Shown: piece after piece, positions 29,156 to 37,561 of the stretch | How the letters are laid out: the number at the start of each line of letters is the position of its first letter | How positions within the stretch are numbered: the stretch's first letter is position 1 | Origin: Nocardiopsis terrae | Lineage (GTDB): Bacteria; Actinomycetota; Actinomycetes; Streptosporangiales; Streptosporangiaceae | NCBI RefSeq assembly: GCF_014651695.1 | Contig: NZ_BMXJ01000005.1 | Location: 62,001 to 126,000, forward strand | DNA: 64,000 nt | Reading direction: 5' to 3' | Program-made: the position numbers and the translations under genes | The notes under the pieces: generated by a model | What the model saw: only the letters and a program-made list of their open reading frames with translations | Databases searched by the model: none | Told to the model about the DNA's origin: nothing

Positions 29156-30112
29156 TCAGTACCTGGGCGGCTCCTCCCCCTCGTCGTCCTCGAACTCGAT
29201 CCGCTCCCTGCGGCGTTCGCCCTCGACGTGCTCCTCACGGGCGACGTCGCGCTTGCGCACGTGGATCTCCTCGACCGGGACCTCCTCCTTGGAGACGACC
29301 GGGCGCTCCTCGTAGAGGGTGAAGGTCTCCTCCCCCTCCTCCATGGTCCCGGTGTCCGAGACCTGTGAGGGGTCGGTGATCGGCCTGCGCTCCACCTCCA
29401 GCTCGTCGTGGTGCAGCGGGACGGTCTCGTCGAAGCGCTCGGTCTCGACGTGCTTGCGCATCCGCGCGTGCCCGCCCTCACGCCGCTCGACGCCGATGTC
29501 CACCTGCTCCTCGTGGCGGATGACCGACACGTCCTCGTCGTCCGGGGCGCCCGGCCGGCCCAGACGCTCGTCACTGCGGCGTTCCGCGGGCGCGGCGAGC
29601 GGGTCGTCGGCGTCCCCGACGGCCGCTCCGGGTGTGGTTTCGGCCCGTCCGGCGTCGGGCTCGTCGCCCCTGCCCTCGCGCCGGTCCGCGAACTGGCCGT
29701 GGCCCTCGGGCACCGGCGTCCCCGCGGCGCCGCCGACCGGCCCGGCCTCCGTGCCGGTTCCGGCCGTCCCGGAGTCTCCCCTGGCCTGCCGGGGCACTCC
29801 CCCGTGCTGAGCGAAGTAGTCCCGGACGAGCGCCTCGTCCTCCGGGGAGACGTGGCGGTCGGCGTCGACGTTCGGTGCGTCCTTGACGGTCGCCTTGTCG
29901 TAGGGGACCTGGATGTCCTCCTCCACCGGGCGCGCGCCCTGGAGCGGGACGAGGGTCTCCTTCATGCCGAACAGGCCCGTGTGGACCGACACCCAGCTCG
30001 GTTCCCCCGTCCTGTCGTCGAGGAACACCTGGTTGATCTTCCCCACGTTGTTGCCCTCGGTGTCGAGCACACGGTGGCCGACGAGGTTCTCGGGTACGAG
30101 TTCACCTGTCAC
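29156..30112 (-). CDS. PRC-barrel / DUF2382 (YsnF/AvaK) protein
   Basis: The 318-residue protein starts with GTG at 30112 (VTGELVPENLVGH). Residues 5-95 are a PRC-barrel (GHRVLDTEGNNVGKINQVFLDD, KETLVPLQGARP). Residues 100-200 are low-complexity and acidic. Residues 205-310 form a DUF2382 domain with the repeated pattern VIRHEEQVDIGVERREGG, DETVPLHHDELEVERRP and EERPVVSKEEVPVEEIHVRKR. Homologues include YsnF and AvaK, linked to general stress or dormancy. It has no catalytic motif. ATG-type starts further upstream lack the conserved fold. Confidence 0.9.
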   Translation of the reverse strand: MTGELVPENLVGHRVLDTEGNNVGKINQVFLDDRTGEPSWVSVHTGLFGMKETLVPLQGARPVEEDIQVPYDKATVKDAPNVDADRHVSPEDEALVRDYFAQHGGVPRQARGDSGTAGTGTEAGPVGGAAGTPVPEGHGQFADRREGRGDEPDAGRAETTPGAAVGDADDPLAAPAERRSDERLGRPGAPDDEDVSVIRHEEQVDIGVERREGGHARMRKHVETERFDETVPLHHDELEVERRPITDPSQVSDTGTMEEGEETFTLYEERPVVSKEEVPVEEIHVRKRDVAREEHVEGERRRERIEFEDDEGEEPPRY

Positions 30113-30376
30113 GGGACATCCCCTTCCTGAGCTCTCGGAGTCGGGGACGTTCCATTCCCCGATCACCCCCCGCCCCTACCCGGTCCCACCCCGCGTACGA
30201 GCCACCCGACCGGTCCGTGGCCAAGGAAGTACCGGTCATGAACCCGCAGGTGGCGTAGAGCGTCTTCCCTTGGTGTCCGCACGCCCCGCCCCTGTCCTGA
30301 GTTGGGTCCGGGCCACGGGTCATCCGGGGCCAGGCGGCTCTGGCAGGGTGCGGAGTACCGCCGACGAACACCGGAA

Positions 30377-30721
30377 GTGCCAGTGCCGCGCCGCCGCCCC
30401 GGAAGCATCCGGGCCGCCGTCCCACGCCGCGAACGCCATCACCACGGCCGCCCCTTCGCGATTCCGGGACTGTCCGCACAGGCCTGCGCGGAGATCGCCC
30501 GCATCGAACACCAGCGGCCGGACCTGTACCCCGGTGCCGTGTGCGAGCTGATCGGGGCCTGGGCCGTGTTCGTGCGCCTCCCGCACCGCCGCCTTCGGAC
30601 CGTCGGCCGGGACGACCCCCGACAGGCACGGTCACTGGTCAGCGCCGTCGCCTGCGCCATGACCCCGTACCGGGCCCGTGAGCTGCGTCGGCGGCTGAGG
30701 GAACTCGACGAGCTCTACTGA
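30377..30721 (+). CDS. Hypothetical protein
   Basis: This 114-residue frame starts at GTG 30377 (VPVPRRRPGSIR), with weak GGA upstream. It has high-GC third codon positions typical of real genes. The N-terminus is Arg/His-rich. The core (GLSAQACAEIARIEHQRPDLY, CELIGAWAVFVRLPHRR, ARELRRRLRELDELY) is helical and looks like a small soluble protein. I do not recognise a family. It diverges from the PRC-barrel gene, 264 bp away, and may be the first gene of the accessory block that follows. The opposite strand also has open frames here. Confidence 0.5.
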   Translation: MPVPRRRPGSIRAAVPRRERHHHGRPFAIPGLSAQACAEIARIEHQRPDLYPGAVCELIGAWAVFVRLPHRRLRTVGRDDPRQARSLVSAVACAMTPYRARELRRRLRELDELY

Positions 30722-30915
30722 CCGGCCCCAGCACCGGAAATCCTCCGTTGAGCTGGGGGCAGTCCCAGGCCAGTTCCAGGTGACGCCGCTGGCGCTCACC
30801 GAGGAGCAGCCCTTCGTGGAGGTCGCGGAAGGAGACGTCCGGGCACTGGAACCAGCAGGAGGCGGGACAAGAGGAGTCCCGGGGCCGCGCGGGCGCCCGG
30901 GACCAAGACATCGAG

Positions 30916-31116
30916 CTACACGGTGGTGCTGAAGGCTCTCAGGGAGGAGACGAAAGGCTGCCACTCAGCCGGGGTGAACGACAGGTGTCCCAGCTCAGGC
31001 TGCTTGGAGTCACGGACAAGCGTGCCGGACTCCACGTCGGCCACCTCGACGCACTCCTTACCGGTACCGCTATAGCTACTGGTACGCCAAAGCGCCTGTG
31101 TGGGCTCAACAGCCAT
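30916..31116 (-). CDS. DUF397 protein
   Basis: The 66-residue protein has the DUF397 pattern: LWRTSSYSGTGKECVEVADV, TLVRDSKQPELGHLSFTPAEW and a final LRAF. It starts with ATG 31116 directly after the TAG stop of the Scr1-type XRE gene, with AAGGAG upstream. DUF397 proteins are nearly always paired with Scr1/XRE regulators in actinomycetes; they act as small ligands or antagonists of the regulator, with effects on development. The region between it and 30721 contains no convincing gene. Confidence 0.9.
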   Translation of the reverse strand: MAVEPTQALWRTSSYSGTGKECVEVADVESGTLVRDSKQPELGHLSFTPAEWQPFVSSLRAFSTTV

Positions 31117-32010
31117 CTATCCCGTCTCCTTCAACAGACCACGGATGAACTCAGTGGAGGCACTTGCATCCAGCGCAACTTCCCTGAACCTTGCGGCTGC
31201 CAGGGTATACCGAGCTACATCGGTGGAGTCTTCGACGTATACGTCCCCGAACAGCCCTTCCTGGTAGGCGACCGGAGCATCCTCCGCGTCGGGGAACTCA
31301 AAGATGGTGAACTGACCTTCTTGCCCCATGTACACCCCTGAGGAGAAGGGGATGACCTGGATGGTGATGTTAGGAGTCTGATTGAGCTCGATCAGCCTGC
31401 TGAGTTGGCCGTAGTGCACGCCCTCATCCAGGACAGCACGCCTGAGCACAACCTCATCGAGAACAGCCAGCACCTCAGGCGGGTTCTCACGAGCAAGGAT
31501 TCCTTGGCGCTCTATCCGCACAGCCAGCTGCCGCGCCATCTCTTCGACATCACCAGTAGCGTGCATGGCCTGGATCGAAGCACGTGCGTACTCCTCGGTC
31601 TGGAGCAAGCCAGGCAGCAGGTTGGGAGCGTAGACGCTGATCTTGGCCGCATCGTTCTCCATCACGAAGAAGCTCTCGCCCTGATAGAGGTCTCGATAGG
31701 CCAGCCACCACCCCCGCTTCCATGCGTCCTTGCCCAGCTGGAAGAGGGATTCGCGCTCCGGCGAGCGCACCCCGTACAGCTCCAACAGCTCGTCCAGATC
31801 ATCAAGGATGAGTCGACTCTCGCCACGTTCGATGCGGTACAGCTTCGTCTTGTGCCAGCCGAGTTGCCTGGCGACGTCTTCAGGGCTCATCTCCCGCTCG
31901 TCACGCAGGCGCCGCAGCTCGCGTAGGAGGCGCTTCCCACGCACTGACAGGCTGAGCCGCGTCCTCATGGTCACTCCACTCATGGCGTTGTCTGATGTAC
32001 GTCGGCCCAT
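31117..32010 (-). CDS. Scr1-family XRE regulator with DUF5753 domain
   Basis: The 297-residue protein has an N-terminal HTH at about residues 30-85 (SPEDVARQLGWHKTKLYRIERGESRL). A C-terminal DUF5753 ligand domain follows (KRGWWLAYRDLYQGESFFVMENDA, LLPGLLQTEEYARA, HYGQLSRLIELNQTPNITIQV, FTIFEFPDAEDAPVAY). Family proteins such as Scr1 form two-gene modules with DUF397. The ATG at 32010 has GGAGG eight bases upstream; the GTG at 32034 is less likely. The coding sequence is noticeably less GC-rich than flanking genes, suggesting horizontal origin. Confidence 0.9.
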   Translation of the reverse strand: MGRRTSDNAMSGVTMRTRLSLSVRGKRLLRELRRLRDEREMSPEDVARQLGWHKTKLYRIERGESRLILDDLDELLELYGVRSPERESLFQLGKDAWKRGWWLAYRDLYQGESFFVMENDAAKISVYAPNLLPGLLQTEEYARASIQAMHATGDVEEMARQLAVRIERQGILARENPPEVLAVLDEVVLRRAVLDEGVHYGQLSRLIELNQTPNITIQVIPFSSGVYMGQEGQFTIFEFPDAEDAPVAYQEGLFGDVYVEDSTDVARYTLAAARFREVALDASASTEFIRGLLKETG

Positions 32011-32163
32011 CTTGCCAGCCTCCAGCCTTGTCACGTGAACTAAAAATGCGACGAACTATTAAAGATGGCTTGCATTAACAGTCTGTGGTGTTAATGATAG
32101 AGACCAAGGGCACGACTGAGGGATGGCTTCCCAAAGTTCCTCGTAGCCGTGTGCAACAAAAAC

Positions 32164-32200
32164 GGCCCTGTCCGGGCGTTGTGACCGCCTGGACAGGGCC
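32164..32200 (-). terminator. Strong intrinsic terminator on the minus strand between divergent genes
   Basis: GGCCCTGTCC (32164-32173) pairs with GGACAGGGCC (32191-32200); on the minus strand it is followed by GTTTTTGTTG. It lies in the 225-bp divergent gap, between the XRE gene (start 32010) and the HATPase gene (start 32236). No minus-strand gene lies upstream of it. It probably insulates the XRE promoter from read-through, or is a relic of a lost gene. Confidence 0.65.
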
Positions 32201-32235
32201 TGAGCCCACAACCTGCTAAGGACAGGTGAGGACCT

Positions 32236-32766
32236 GTGTACAACCCTAGTACTCCCACATCCCCGCCCCCGCAGCGGTCTGAGCTCCGGCGTTACCTCGG
32301 GAGGTTCCCCGGACAGCTCTGCTCAGTGCGGGAGGCCCGCGACTGGCTGCGTCGGCGACTGGACCTGGCCTGCGTCCCGACCCCGGCCACCGACGACGCC
32401 CTGCTCATCACCAGCGAGCTCATCACCAACGCCCTGCTGCACTCCCCCATGCGGGACCGCGGCGGGGCGTTCTTCGTCTCCGCGATGGCCTTCCGCAGCT
32501 GCCTGCGCGTCAGCGTACGGACCAACGGCACCGCCTCCACCGCGCCGCACCTGCACTTGGTTCCCGCCGGGCCCGACAGCGAGCACGGACGGGGCCTGCC
32601 CATCGTCAACGCCCTCTCCGCCGACTGGGGCGTGGAGAGCACCCGCCGGGGCCAAGCCGTCTACTTCACCCTGGAATGGGACCCGCCACGACCGCCCGAA
32701 CCCTGCCGCAGGACACGGGCCCTCCCGCACCAGCGCCCCGCCGACACCAGCACGTGGGAGCGGTGA
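32236..32766 (+). CDS. HATPase (RsbW/anti-sigma-like) ATP-binding protein
   Basis: The 176-residue protein is a short GHKL ATPase of the RsbW/SpoIIAB-like type: SVREARDWLRRRLDLA, an N-box helix DDALLITSELITNALLHS, and the ATP-lid motif GPDSEHGRGLPIVNALSADWGV. Such proteins in actinomycetes act as anti-sigma or partner-switch kinases. The GTG at 32236 follows GGTGAGG. It opens a tight operon: the next gene starts at GTG 32763, overlapping this stop by four bases. Confidence 0.85.
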   Translation: MYNPSTPTSPPPQRSELRRYLGRFPGQLCSVREARDWLRRRLDLACVPTPATDDALLITSELITNALLHSPMRDRGGAFFVSAMAFRSCLRVSVRTNGTASTAPHLHLVPAGPDSEHGRGLPIVNALSADWGVESTRRGQAVYFTLEWDPPRPPEPCRRTRALPHQRPADTSTWER

Positions 32767-32987
32767 CCGTGACCGGCTACAGCCTCCGCCCCAGCCCCGA
32801 GCTGCGCCGGCTACGCGAGGATTTCCCCACCCACCTGATCTGCGAGCTCCACGACGAGCGCGGGCAGCCGGTCTTCACCGCGACCCTGGCCCACCGGTGC
32901 TGCCCCTGCCCGCACACCCTGGTCACCGCCACCACCCCGGCGGCGCTGCGGAAAGCCCTCACACGACCCGGAGGCGGTGCGCGGTGA
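32763..32987 (+). CDS. Small protein in HATPase operon
   Basis: This 74-residue frame starts at GTG 32763 (VTVTGYSLRPSPELRRLREDF), overlapping the HATPase stop as GTGA. It ends in a cysteine pair (LAHRCCPCPHTLVTATT) and a basic helix. No family is recognised, but the overlap, ribosome-binding site GGGAG and codon bias support coding. Function unknown; it is probably translated with the kinase-like protein. Confidence 0.65.
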   Translation: MTVTGYSLRPSPELRRLREDFPTHLICELHDERGQPVFTATLAHRCCPCPHTLVTATTPAALRKALTRPGGGAR

Positions 32988-33217
32988 TCGCTCTGGAGCG
33001 GACCCGGCCGAGCATACCCTTCCCCCGCTGGCCCGGAGCGATCACACCGCCCGAGCCCGCGCCCTCCACCACCTTCGCGGACCTGCGCCGTCAGGGCTGG
33101 ACCCTCTGGTTCGGGCGGCACACCCGCCAGTACTGGGCCGCGCACACCCGCAGCATGCGACTGGTCTGTGCCGACACCCCCGAGGAACTCCTCGGACTCC
33201 TCCGCGCGATCACGTGA
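32984..33217 (+). CDS. Small protein in HATPase operon
   Basis: This 77-residue frame starts at GTG 32984, overlapping the previous stop (GTGA), with GGAGG upstream. It contains TFADLRRQGWTLWFGRHTRQYW, cited here in part, and VCADTPEELLGLLRAI. The tryptophan/arginine-rich strand pattern recalls small actinomycete proteins found next to HATPases. I do not recognise a function. Confidence 0.65.
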   Translation: MIALERTRPSIPFPRWPGAITPPEPAPSTTFADLRRQGWTLWFGRHTRQYWAAHTRSMRLVCADTPEELLGLLRAIT

Positions 33218-33414
33218 ACCCGCTGAACACTCGAACCCGAAGTGAGACGCCGTGCCAAAGGACGCTGAATCCGACCCGTTCCCGGAAACCAACCGCCGAC
33301 AGCATCGACCTGAACCGGTTGGCCTCCCTGCTGGAAACCCCTCCGAGGGCCGTCGAGCGTGACCCGGCCTGGTGGCCGACCGTGGCCAGCGGGTGCATCC
33401 CGGGCCTGATGTAG
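33214..33414 (+). CDS. Small protein ending the HATPase operon
   Basis: This 66-residue frame starts at GTG 33214, again overlapping the previous stop by GTGA. It is Thr/Arg-rich at the N-terminus, then IDLNRLASLLETPPRAVERD, and ends WWPTVASGCIPGLM. The third consecutive four-base overlap and a terminator 20 bases downstream make it likely a real gene. It is Cys-poor with no leader/core boundary, so I do not call it a RiPP precursor. Confidence 0.5.
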   Translation: MNPLNTRTRSETPCQRTLNPTRSRKPTADSIDLNRLASLLETPPRAVERDPAWWPTVASGCIPGLM

Positions 33415-33433
33415 CGCTCACTCACCCGAGAGC

Positions 33434-33474
33434 GGTGGAACGCCGCAGCCCCTCCCCGGCTGCAGCGTTCCACC
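33434..33474 (+). terminator. Operon terminator
   Basis: A 17-bp stem with one mismatch (GGTGGAACGCCGCAGCC with GGCTGCAGCGTTCCACC) and seven-base loop follows the last small gene and is trailed by CCCGTTT. Confidence 0.75.
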
Positions 33475-33931
33475 CCGTTTCCGCTCACCTGACCATTCAA
33501 GGTGCCGACGCTCCGGCCTCCAGCAGGACCATTTCCCATCCCTGCACCAGGGATCTGTCACAAGCCCAACGTTCCCGCAACTGCTGGAAGACATCGAGGA
33601 CAGGCCTCCGGGACAGGGGGAAGGAGCTTTTCGCTCATCCGCCCCTACCGACAAGGAAACGTGGTGAACCAGAAAGCATGAAAGAGAAGAACGACAGTGG
33701 CGGCTCGGAGGAGACCGGCCGAGCTCACTCCCCGTTCGGCGCACTGACCGTCACCGACATCAATCGGTACCCCAAAGCGTCTGATGGGACCCATGGGCTC
33801 GAAGAGGTGCAGGCAGCGAGAAGGTACCGGCGACAGGCGGACCGGAAACGGCCAGAACCCCTGTGGTGTAAGGCTTGCGTGCTAGTTTCGGCATCTCCTG
33901 AAGGTCCCACGCGAAGCCTGAACGGAGATCT
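33475..33931 (+). other. Region between operon and small protein gene
   Basis: This 457-bp stretch is somewhat lower in GC. A possible frame with ATG at 33678 (MKEKNDSGG...) continues through the next gene in another frame and looks artefactual. The rest probably carries the promoter of the gene at 33932. I support no gene here. Confidence 0.4.
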
Positions 33932-34150
33932 ATGGAACTGGAACTGCTCGCCAAGGACCCGGCGTCCGGCGGTAAGGGCTGCCCCTCGGTCTACCTCAGC
34001 GACACCGGAGAGTTCGTCGTCCAGGGCCCTGGCCTGGCACCGGAGGACTGGGCGAAGGTGCAGAACCCCCTGCCCGGTGAAACCGCGGTTCGTATCTCCC
34101 CCGAGGTCGTCATCGCGGCAGTTGAACGGCACCACCAGAAACAGGTCTGA
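33932..34150 (+). CDS. Small conserved actinomycete protein of unknown function
   Basis: The 72-residue protein (MELELLAKDPASGGKGCPSVYL, cited in part, then TGEFVVQGPGLAPEDW and ETAVRISPEVVIAAVER) matches a common small actinobacterial type found near XRE/DUF397 genes. The GGCPxVY and GxFVVQG stretches are characteristic. ATG 33932 follows GGAG. It is monocistronic: a promoter region lies upstream and a terminator at 34161. Function unknown. Confidence 0.8.
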   Translation: MELELLAKDPASGGKGCPSVYLSDTGEFVVQGPGLAPEDWAKVQNPLPGETAVRISPEVVIAAVERHHQKQV

Positions 34151-34160
34151 TTCCACATCA

Positions 34161-34193
34161 CACCGGGCCCACCTGCTGGGTCAGGGCCCGGTG
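34161..34193 (+). terminator. Terminator of the small conserved gene
   Basis: A perfect 10-bp stem (CACCGGGCCC with GGGCCCGGTG) lies between the small protein gene and the truncated regulator. Confidence 0.65.
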
Positions 34194-34203
34194 CCCTCCT
34201 CCA

Positions 34204-35490
34204 GTGCGACTGGCCGCCGAGGAGGACGAGTTGAGTGATCTGCGCGCCGTCATGACCGCCTCCTACCGGGGTCTGGACCCCGGGACCGCCCGATTCTTCC
34301 GGAGCCTGGGCCTGCACCCGGGATCGGAGTTCTCCGCCGCCGCTGCCGCGCTCACCGGCGCCTCAGGCACCGAGGCCCGAAGGCTTCTGGAACGCCTGCG
34401 AAGGGCCAACCTCGTGGAACGGCCACACGTCGACCGCTACCGCCTGCACGACCTGGTGCGTCTGTACGTCGTGGAACGGGTCCGTGCCGAGGACGGACCC
34501 GACGCGGTATCCGAGAGCATCGGACGACTCGCGCGGTGGTACACACACGCCGCCGCCCGAGCCCAGTTGGCCGAGCACCCGCACTTCCCCGTGGTGCCCG
34601 GGGGCGGGGCGCCACAGGAGCTACCCGACTTCACCTCCCTCGAAGAGGCCCTGGCCTGGTTCGAGACCGAGCGCACGAACCTCCTCGCCGTGACGGAGGC
34701 CGCCTTCGAGCACGGTCACCACGAGACCGCCTGGCGGCTGCCCGCCAGTGTCTACCCCCTGTTCGAGGTGCACCGGCACTGGCGTTCGTGGCGTGACTTG
34801 CACACGGTCGGGCTGAGGGCGGCGGAGAACGCGGGCGACGCCTTCGGGTTGGCCCGCAACCATCTGGGGATGGGCGACGCCCAATGGCTGCTGGGTGATC
34901 TGGGCGCGGCCGCAGACCACTACGAGTCCGCTCTGGAAGCCGACCGGGAGGCCGGTGACCCGTGGGTGGAGGGGTTCGCACTGCGGCAGTTGGGCGTGGT
35001 GGCCTGGCAGCGCGGTGAGCGGGGCCCTGACGCCGTGGGCCATGTCGAGCGCTCCCACGCGGTCTTCTGCGAGGCCGGCGAGCGGCGGGGTGAGGCGATG
35101 TCCCTGCTCAGCCTGGCCGACTTCGGCGCCGATCTGGGCAGATGGGAAGAGGCTCTGGGCCACTGCCGGACTGCGGTCGACGCCTTCGAGGAGATCGGCG
35201 CCGAGTGGAGCACGGCCTGGGCCCGCTGCTCCCTGGGCCGGATCCTCACCGGCACGGGCCGGGCCTGGGAGGCCGTTCCGGAGTACCGTGCGGCCATCGC
35301 GGTCTTCGACAGGCACGAGGACGCCGACAGCCGTTCGGTGGCGTTGCTCGGTCTGGGAGAGGCGCATGCGGTGCTGGGAGAGGCTGCACGGGCGCGTCAG
35401 GCGTGGGGATCCGCGCTGGACTACCTCCGGGACCACGACGACCCCCGCGTTCCCGAAACAGAAGAACGCATGAGGGCGCTGGACGTGTGA
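34204..35490 (+). pseudogene. N-terminally truncated AfsR/SARP-type NB-ARC TPR regulator
   Basis: The 428-codon frame begins abruptly inside the NB-ARC C-terminal region (EEDELSDLRAVMTASYRGLD, then FFRSLGLHPGSEF and a winged-helix RYRLHDLVRLYVVERV). It continues through TPR repeats (GLARNHLGMGDAQWLLGDLGAAADHYESALE, cited in part) to a normal end. The SARP DNA-binding domain and the P-loop NB-ARC core of AfsR-like proteins are missing, and no good ribosome-binding site precedes GTG 34204. The missing half is not found upstream. I read this as the remnant of a 900-1000-residue regulator whose 5' part was lost, probably when the accessory genes to its left were inserted. Confidence 0.75.
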
Positions 35491-35497
35491 AAGCAGG

Positions 35498-35532
35498 CGG
35501 CGCCCGCCTCGGGGAGTCCGGGGCGGGCGCCG
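35498..35532. terminator. Bidirectional terminator between truncated regulator and thyX
   Basis: A perfect 11-bp stem (CGGCGCCCGCC with GGCGGGCGCCG) lies between the two convergent reading frames. Confidence 0.65.
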
Positions 35533-35557
35533 TCGTGTCCGGTTCGGCGGTTCGGGA

Positions 35558-36355
35558 TCAGACCTTGCGGTACTGCGGCACCCAGGCGCCGTCCTCGACG
35601 GCGTAGTCGCCGAAGAGCGCGGGGGCCTCCTCCTTCAGCGTCTCGCCGATGAGGTTGAACAGCAGGCGGATCTCCTCCTCCGCGCCGGGAGCGGTGCGGG
35701 CCTCCAGGGTGTGGCGCAGGGTGCGCACGTTGGCGGTCCACACCAGGCCGGTGGCCACGCCCTCGGGGGCGAAGCGGCGCATGAAGGAGGTCTTGTGCTT
35801 CTTCTCCGCGAACTTCACGCCCTCGTCGTCGAGCCCGAAGTGCTCGGCCATCCAGAACTGGAACTCCTCCATCTGCTGGAGCATCGCGGTGGCGCGCTCC
35901 ATCAGCTCCGGGTCCTCCTCGGCCCAGTCCGGGAACCAGAACGGCAGGTCACTCAGGCGCACGAAGCGCAGCGACTCCTGCGAGACGGCCACGCCGGGCC
36001 GGTGCCGGATGAGCTCGTGGGTGAGCACCCGGGAGACGTTGTGCAGCACGAAGCTGAAGCTGATGTGCTCCAGCACCGAGCCGTGCAGGCTGGCCAGCAG
36101 GTTGCCCAGGTACTGGTCCTGGTCCTTGCGCACCCGGGTGACGTTGGGGTTCAGTCCCGGCTCCCAGGAGCGGTAGCACAGGCGCCCGGCGAACTCGGCG
36201 AGGTTCTGGGGGTCGTTGAGGTGAGCGTCGAGCTCCCCCCGGTCGAACCGCTCCAGCCACGCCTCGCCACCGACCTCCTTGAGGTAGTCGGTGATCGCGT
36301 CGTAGTCCACCTGCGGACGTGCAACCAGGCGGACCTGGGGCTCGACCTTCTTCAC
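35558..36355 (-). CDS. thyX: Flavin-dependent thymidylate synthase ThyX
   Basis: The 265-residue protein has the ThyX signature RHRPGVAVSQESLRF (RHR-X7-S, binding FAD/dUMP) near residue 125 and YRSWEPGLNPNVTRVRKD before it. The C-terminal TGLVWTANVRTLRHTLEAR is also conserved. It makes dTMP from dUMP using methylene-THF and NADPH, independently of ThyA. GTG 36355 with AGGAGAGG is chosen because the family fold starts there (KKVEPQVRLVARP). It stands alone; a terminator lies downstream. Confidence 0.95.
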   Translation of the reverse strand: MKKVEPQVRLVARPQVDYDAITDYLKEVGGEAWLERFDRGELDAHLNDPQNLAEFAGRLCYRSWEPGLNPNVTRVRKDQDQYLGNLLASLHGSVLEHISFSFVLHNVSRVLTHELIRHRPGVAVSQESLRFVRLSDLPFWFPDWAEEDPELMERATAMLQQMEEFQFWMAEHFGLDDEGVKFAEKKHKTSFMRRFAPEGVATGLVWTANVRTLRHTLEARTAPGAEEEIRLLFNLIGETLKEEAPALFGDYAVEDGAWVPQYRKV

Positions 36356-36500
36356 GGCACCTCTCCTAGCAACTCCCCGCCCCGGGGCACGCGTCAGGGC
36401 CATGACCAGGTTTTTCCAGGGCACGGGAGCGTGTGTGGGGCTGGGCCGATTGACCTCCCACGAGGGTACACGCCCCGTCGGCACACGTTCACGGCATCCG

Positions 36501-36533
36501 GCCCGCCCGTACTGCCCACCCACACGGGCGGGC
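36501..36533 (-). terminator. Terminator of the quinone oxidoreductase gene
   Basis: A perfect 10-bp stem (GCCCGCCCGT with ACGGGCGGGC) lies 20 bases past the oxidoreductase stop on the minus strand. Confidence 0.65.
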
Positions 36534-36550
36534 AGTGCGGGGCTCCGGAG

Positions 36551-37495
36551 TCAGGTCAGGGTCAGGACGACCTTGCCCGCGGTGCGTCCGGTCTGGCTGT
36601 GCTCGTGCGCCTTGGCGGCCTCCTCCAACGGGAAGGTCCCGCTCACGACCGGGCGCAGCTTGCCCGCCTCCACCAGGGCGGTGATCTCGTCCCACTGGGT
36701 GTGGTCGGGCTCGACGCAGACGGTGGCGCCGCGGACTCCCGCCGCGGCGGCGGCCTCGACGATCACCTCCTCTTCGAGGGGGTTGGACACGCCGATGTAC
36801 AACCCGTCCGGCCGCAGTACGCGCAGCGACCGTTCCAGGTAGTCGCCGCCGATGCCGTCGAGCACCACGTCGACGTCACCGACCGTCTCGGTGAAGTCGA
36901 CGGAGGTGTAGTCGACCAGTTCGTCGGCGCCGAGTTCACGCAGCATCCCGTGTTTGGCGGCACTGGCCGTGCCGATGACGTGGGCGCCCCTGGCCTTGGC
37001 GATCTGCACGGCCAGGTGGCCCACCCCGCCCGCGGCGGCGTGCACCAGGACGCGCTGGCCCTCCTCCACCCCGGCGGTGTCGACCAGCGCCTGCCACGCG
37101 GTGAGCGAGGCCAGCGGCAGGGCGGCGGCATGGGCGTGGTCGAGCCCCGCGGGTTTGCGGGAGAAGCGCCGGGCCGGAGCGGCCACGTAGTCGGCGTACG
37201 CGTCGGGCGCGTCGGGGTAGTTCGGCATCCCGTAGACCTCGTCGCCGACCGCGAACCGGCTCGACCCCTGCGAGACGGCCACGACCACCCCCGAGACGTC
37301 GAACCCCTGGGAGAAGGGGGGCGTGAGCCAGTACCCGTGCTGCCGGAGCTTCCAGTCGACCGGGTTGACCCCGGCGGCGTGCACGCGCACCAGGATCCGG
37401 GTGGCGCCCAGGTCGGGGACGGGCACCCGGGCGACCTCCAGGACCTCGGGGCCACCCAGTGCCCGCTGCTGAACGATTCTCATCTGCTCTGTCAT
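36551..37495 (-). CDS. NADP-dependent zinc-independent alcohol dehydrogenase / quinone oxidoreductase
   Basis: The 314-residue protein is a medium-chain dehydrogenase of the quinone-oxidoreductase type. It has AAGVNPVDWKLRQHGY, GFDVSGVVVAV, the Rossmann motif RVLVHAAAGGVGHLAVQIAKARGA, GTASAAKHGMLRELGADEL, and the C-terminal EEAAKAHEHSQTGRTAGKVVL. No zinc-binding Cys cluster is present. It likely reduces quinones or enones with NADPH. It diverges from an HxlR regulator across a 66-bp gap, a known QorR/Qor2-like redox arrangement. The start is ATG 37495 behind GGAAGG. Confidence 0.9.
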   Translation of the reverse strand: MTEQMRIVQQRALGGPEVLEVARVPVPDLGATRILVRVHAAGVNPVDWKLRQHGYWLTPPFSQGFDVSGVVVAVSQGSSRFAVGDEVYGMPNYPDAPDAYADYVAAPARRFSRKPAGLDHAHAAALPLASLTAWQALVDTAGVEEGQRVLVHAAAGGVGHLAVQIAKARGAHVIGTASAAKHGMLRELGADELVDYTSVDFTETVGDVDVVLDGIGGDYLERSLRVLRPDGLYIGVSNPLEEEVIVEAAAAAGVRGATVCVEPDHTQWDEITALVEAGKLRPVVSGTFPLEEAAKAHEHSQTGRTAGKVVLTLT

Positions 37496-37561
37496 GTCCC
37501 AGAGCCTTCCGGATAAGGTATCCGTTGTATAGAAGGCACTTGAAAGTCTGGTAGGTACCCC

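Noticed and set aside
30722-30911. A minus-strand frame with FRDLHEGLLLGERQRRHLEL
   Set aside because: It continues antisense into the hypothetical gene ending at 30721 and has no recognisable end or start; at most a decayed fragment.
33214-33414. A possible RiPP precursor (peptide ending GCIPGLM)
   Set aside because: No leader/core signature, and no lanthipeptide, lasso or similar modification enzyme is in the window. The gene is better explained as the last member of a coupled operon.
33678-34238. An open frame starting MKEKNDSGG
   Set aside because: It overlaps the well-supported small gene at 33932 in another frame and its later part is compositionally artefactual.
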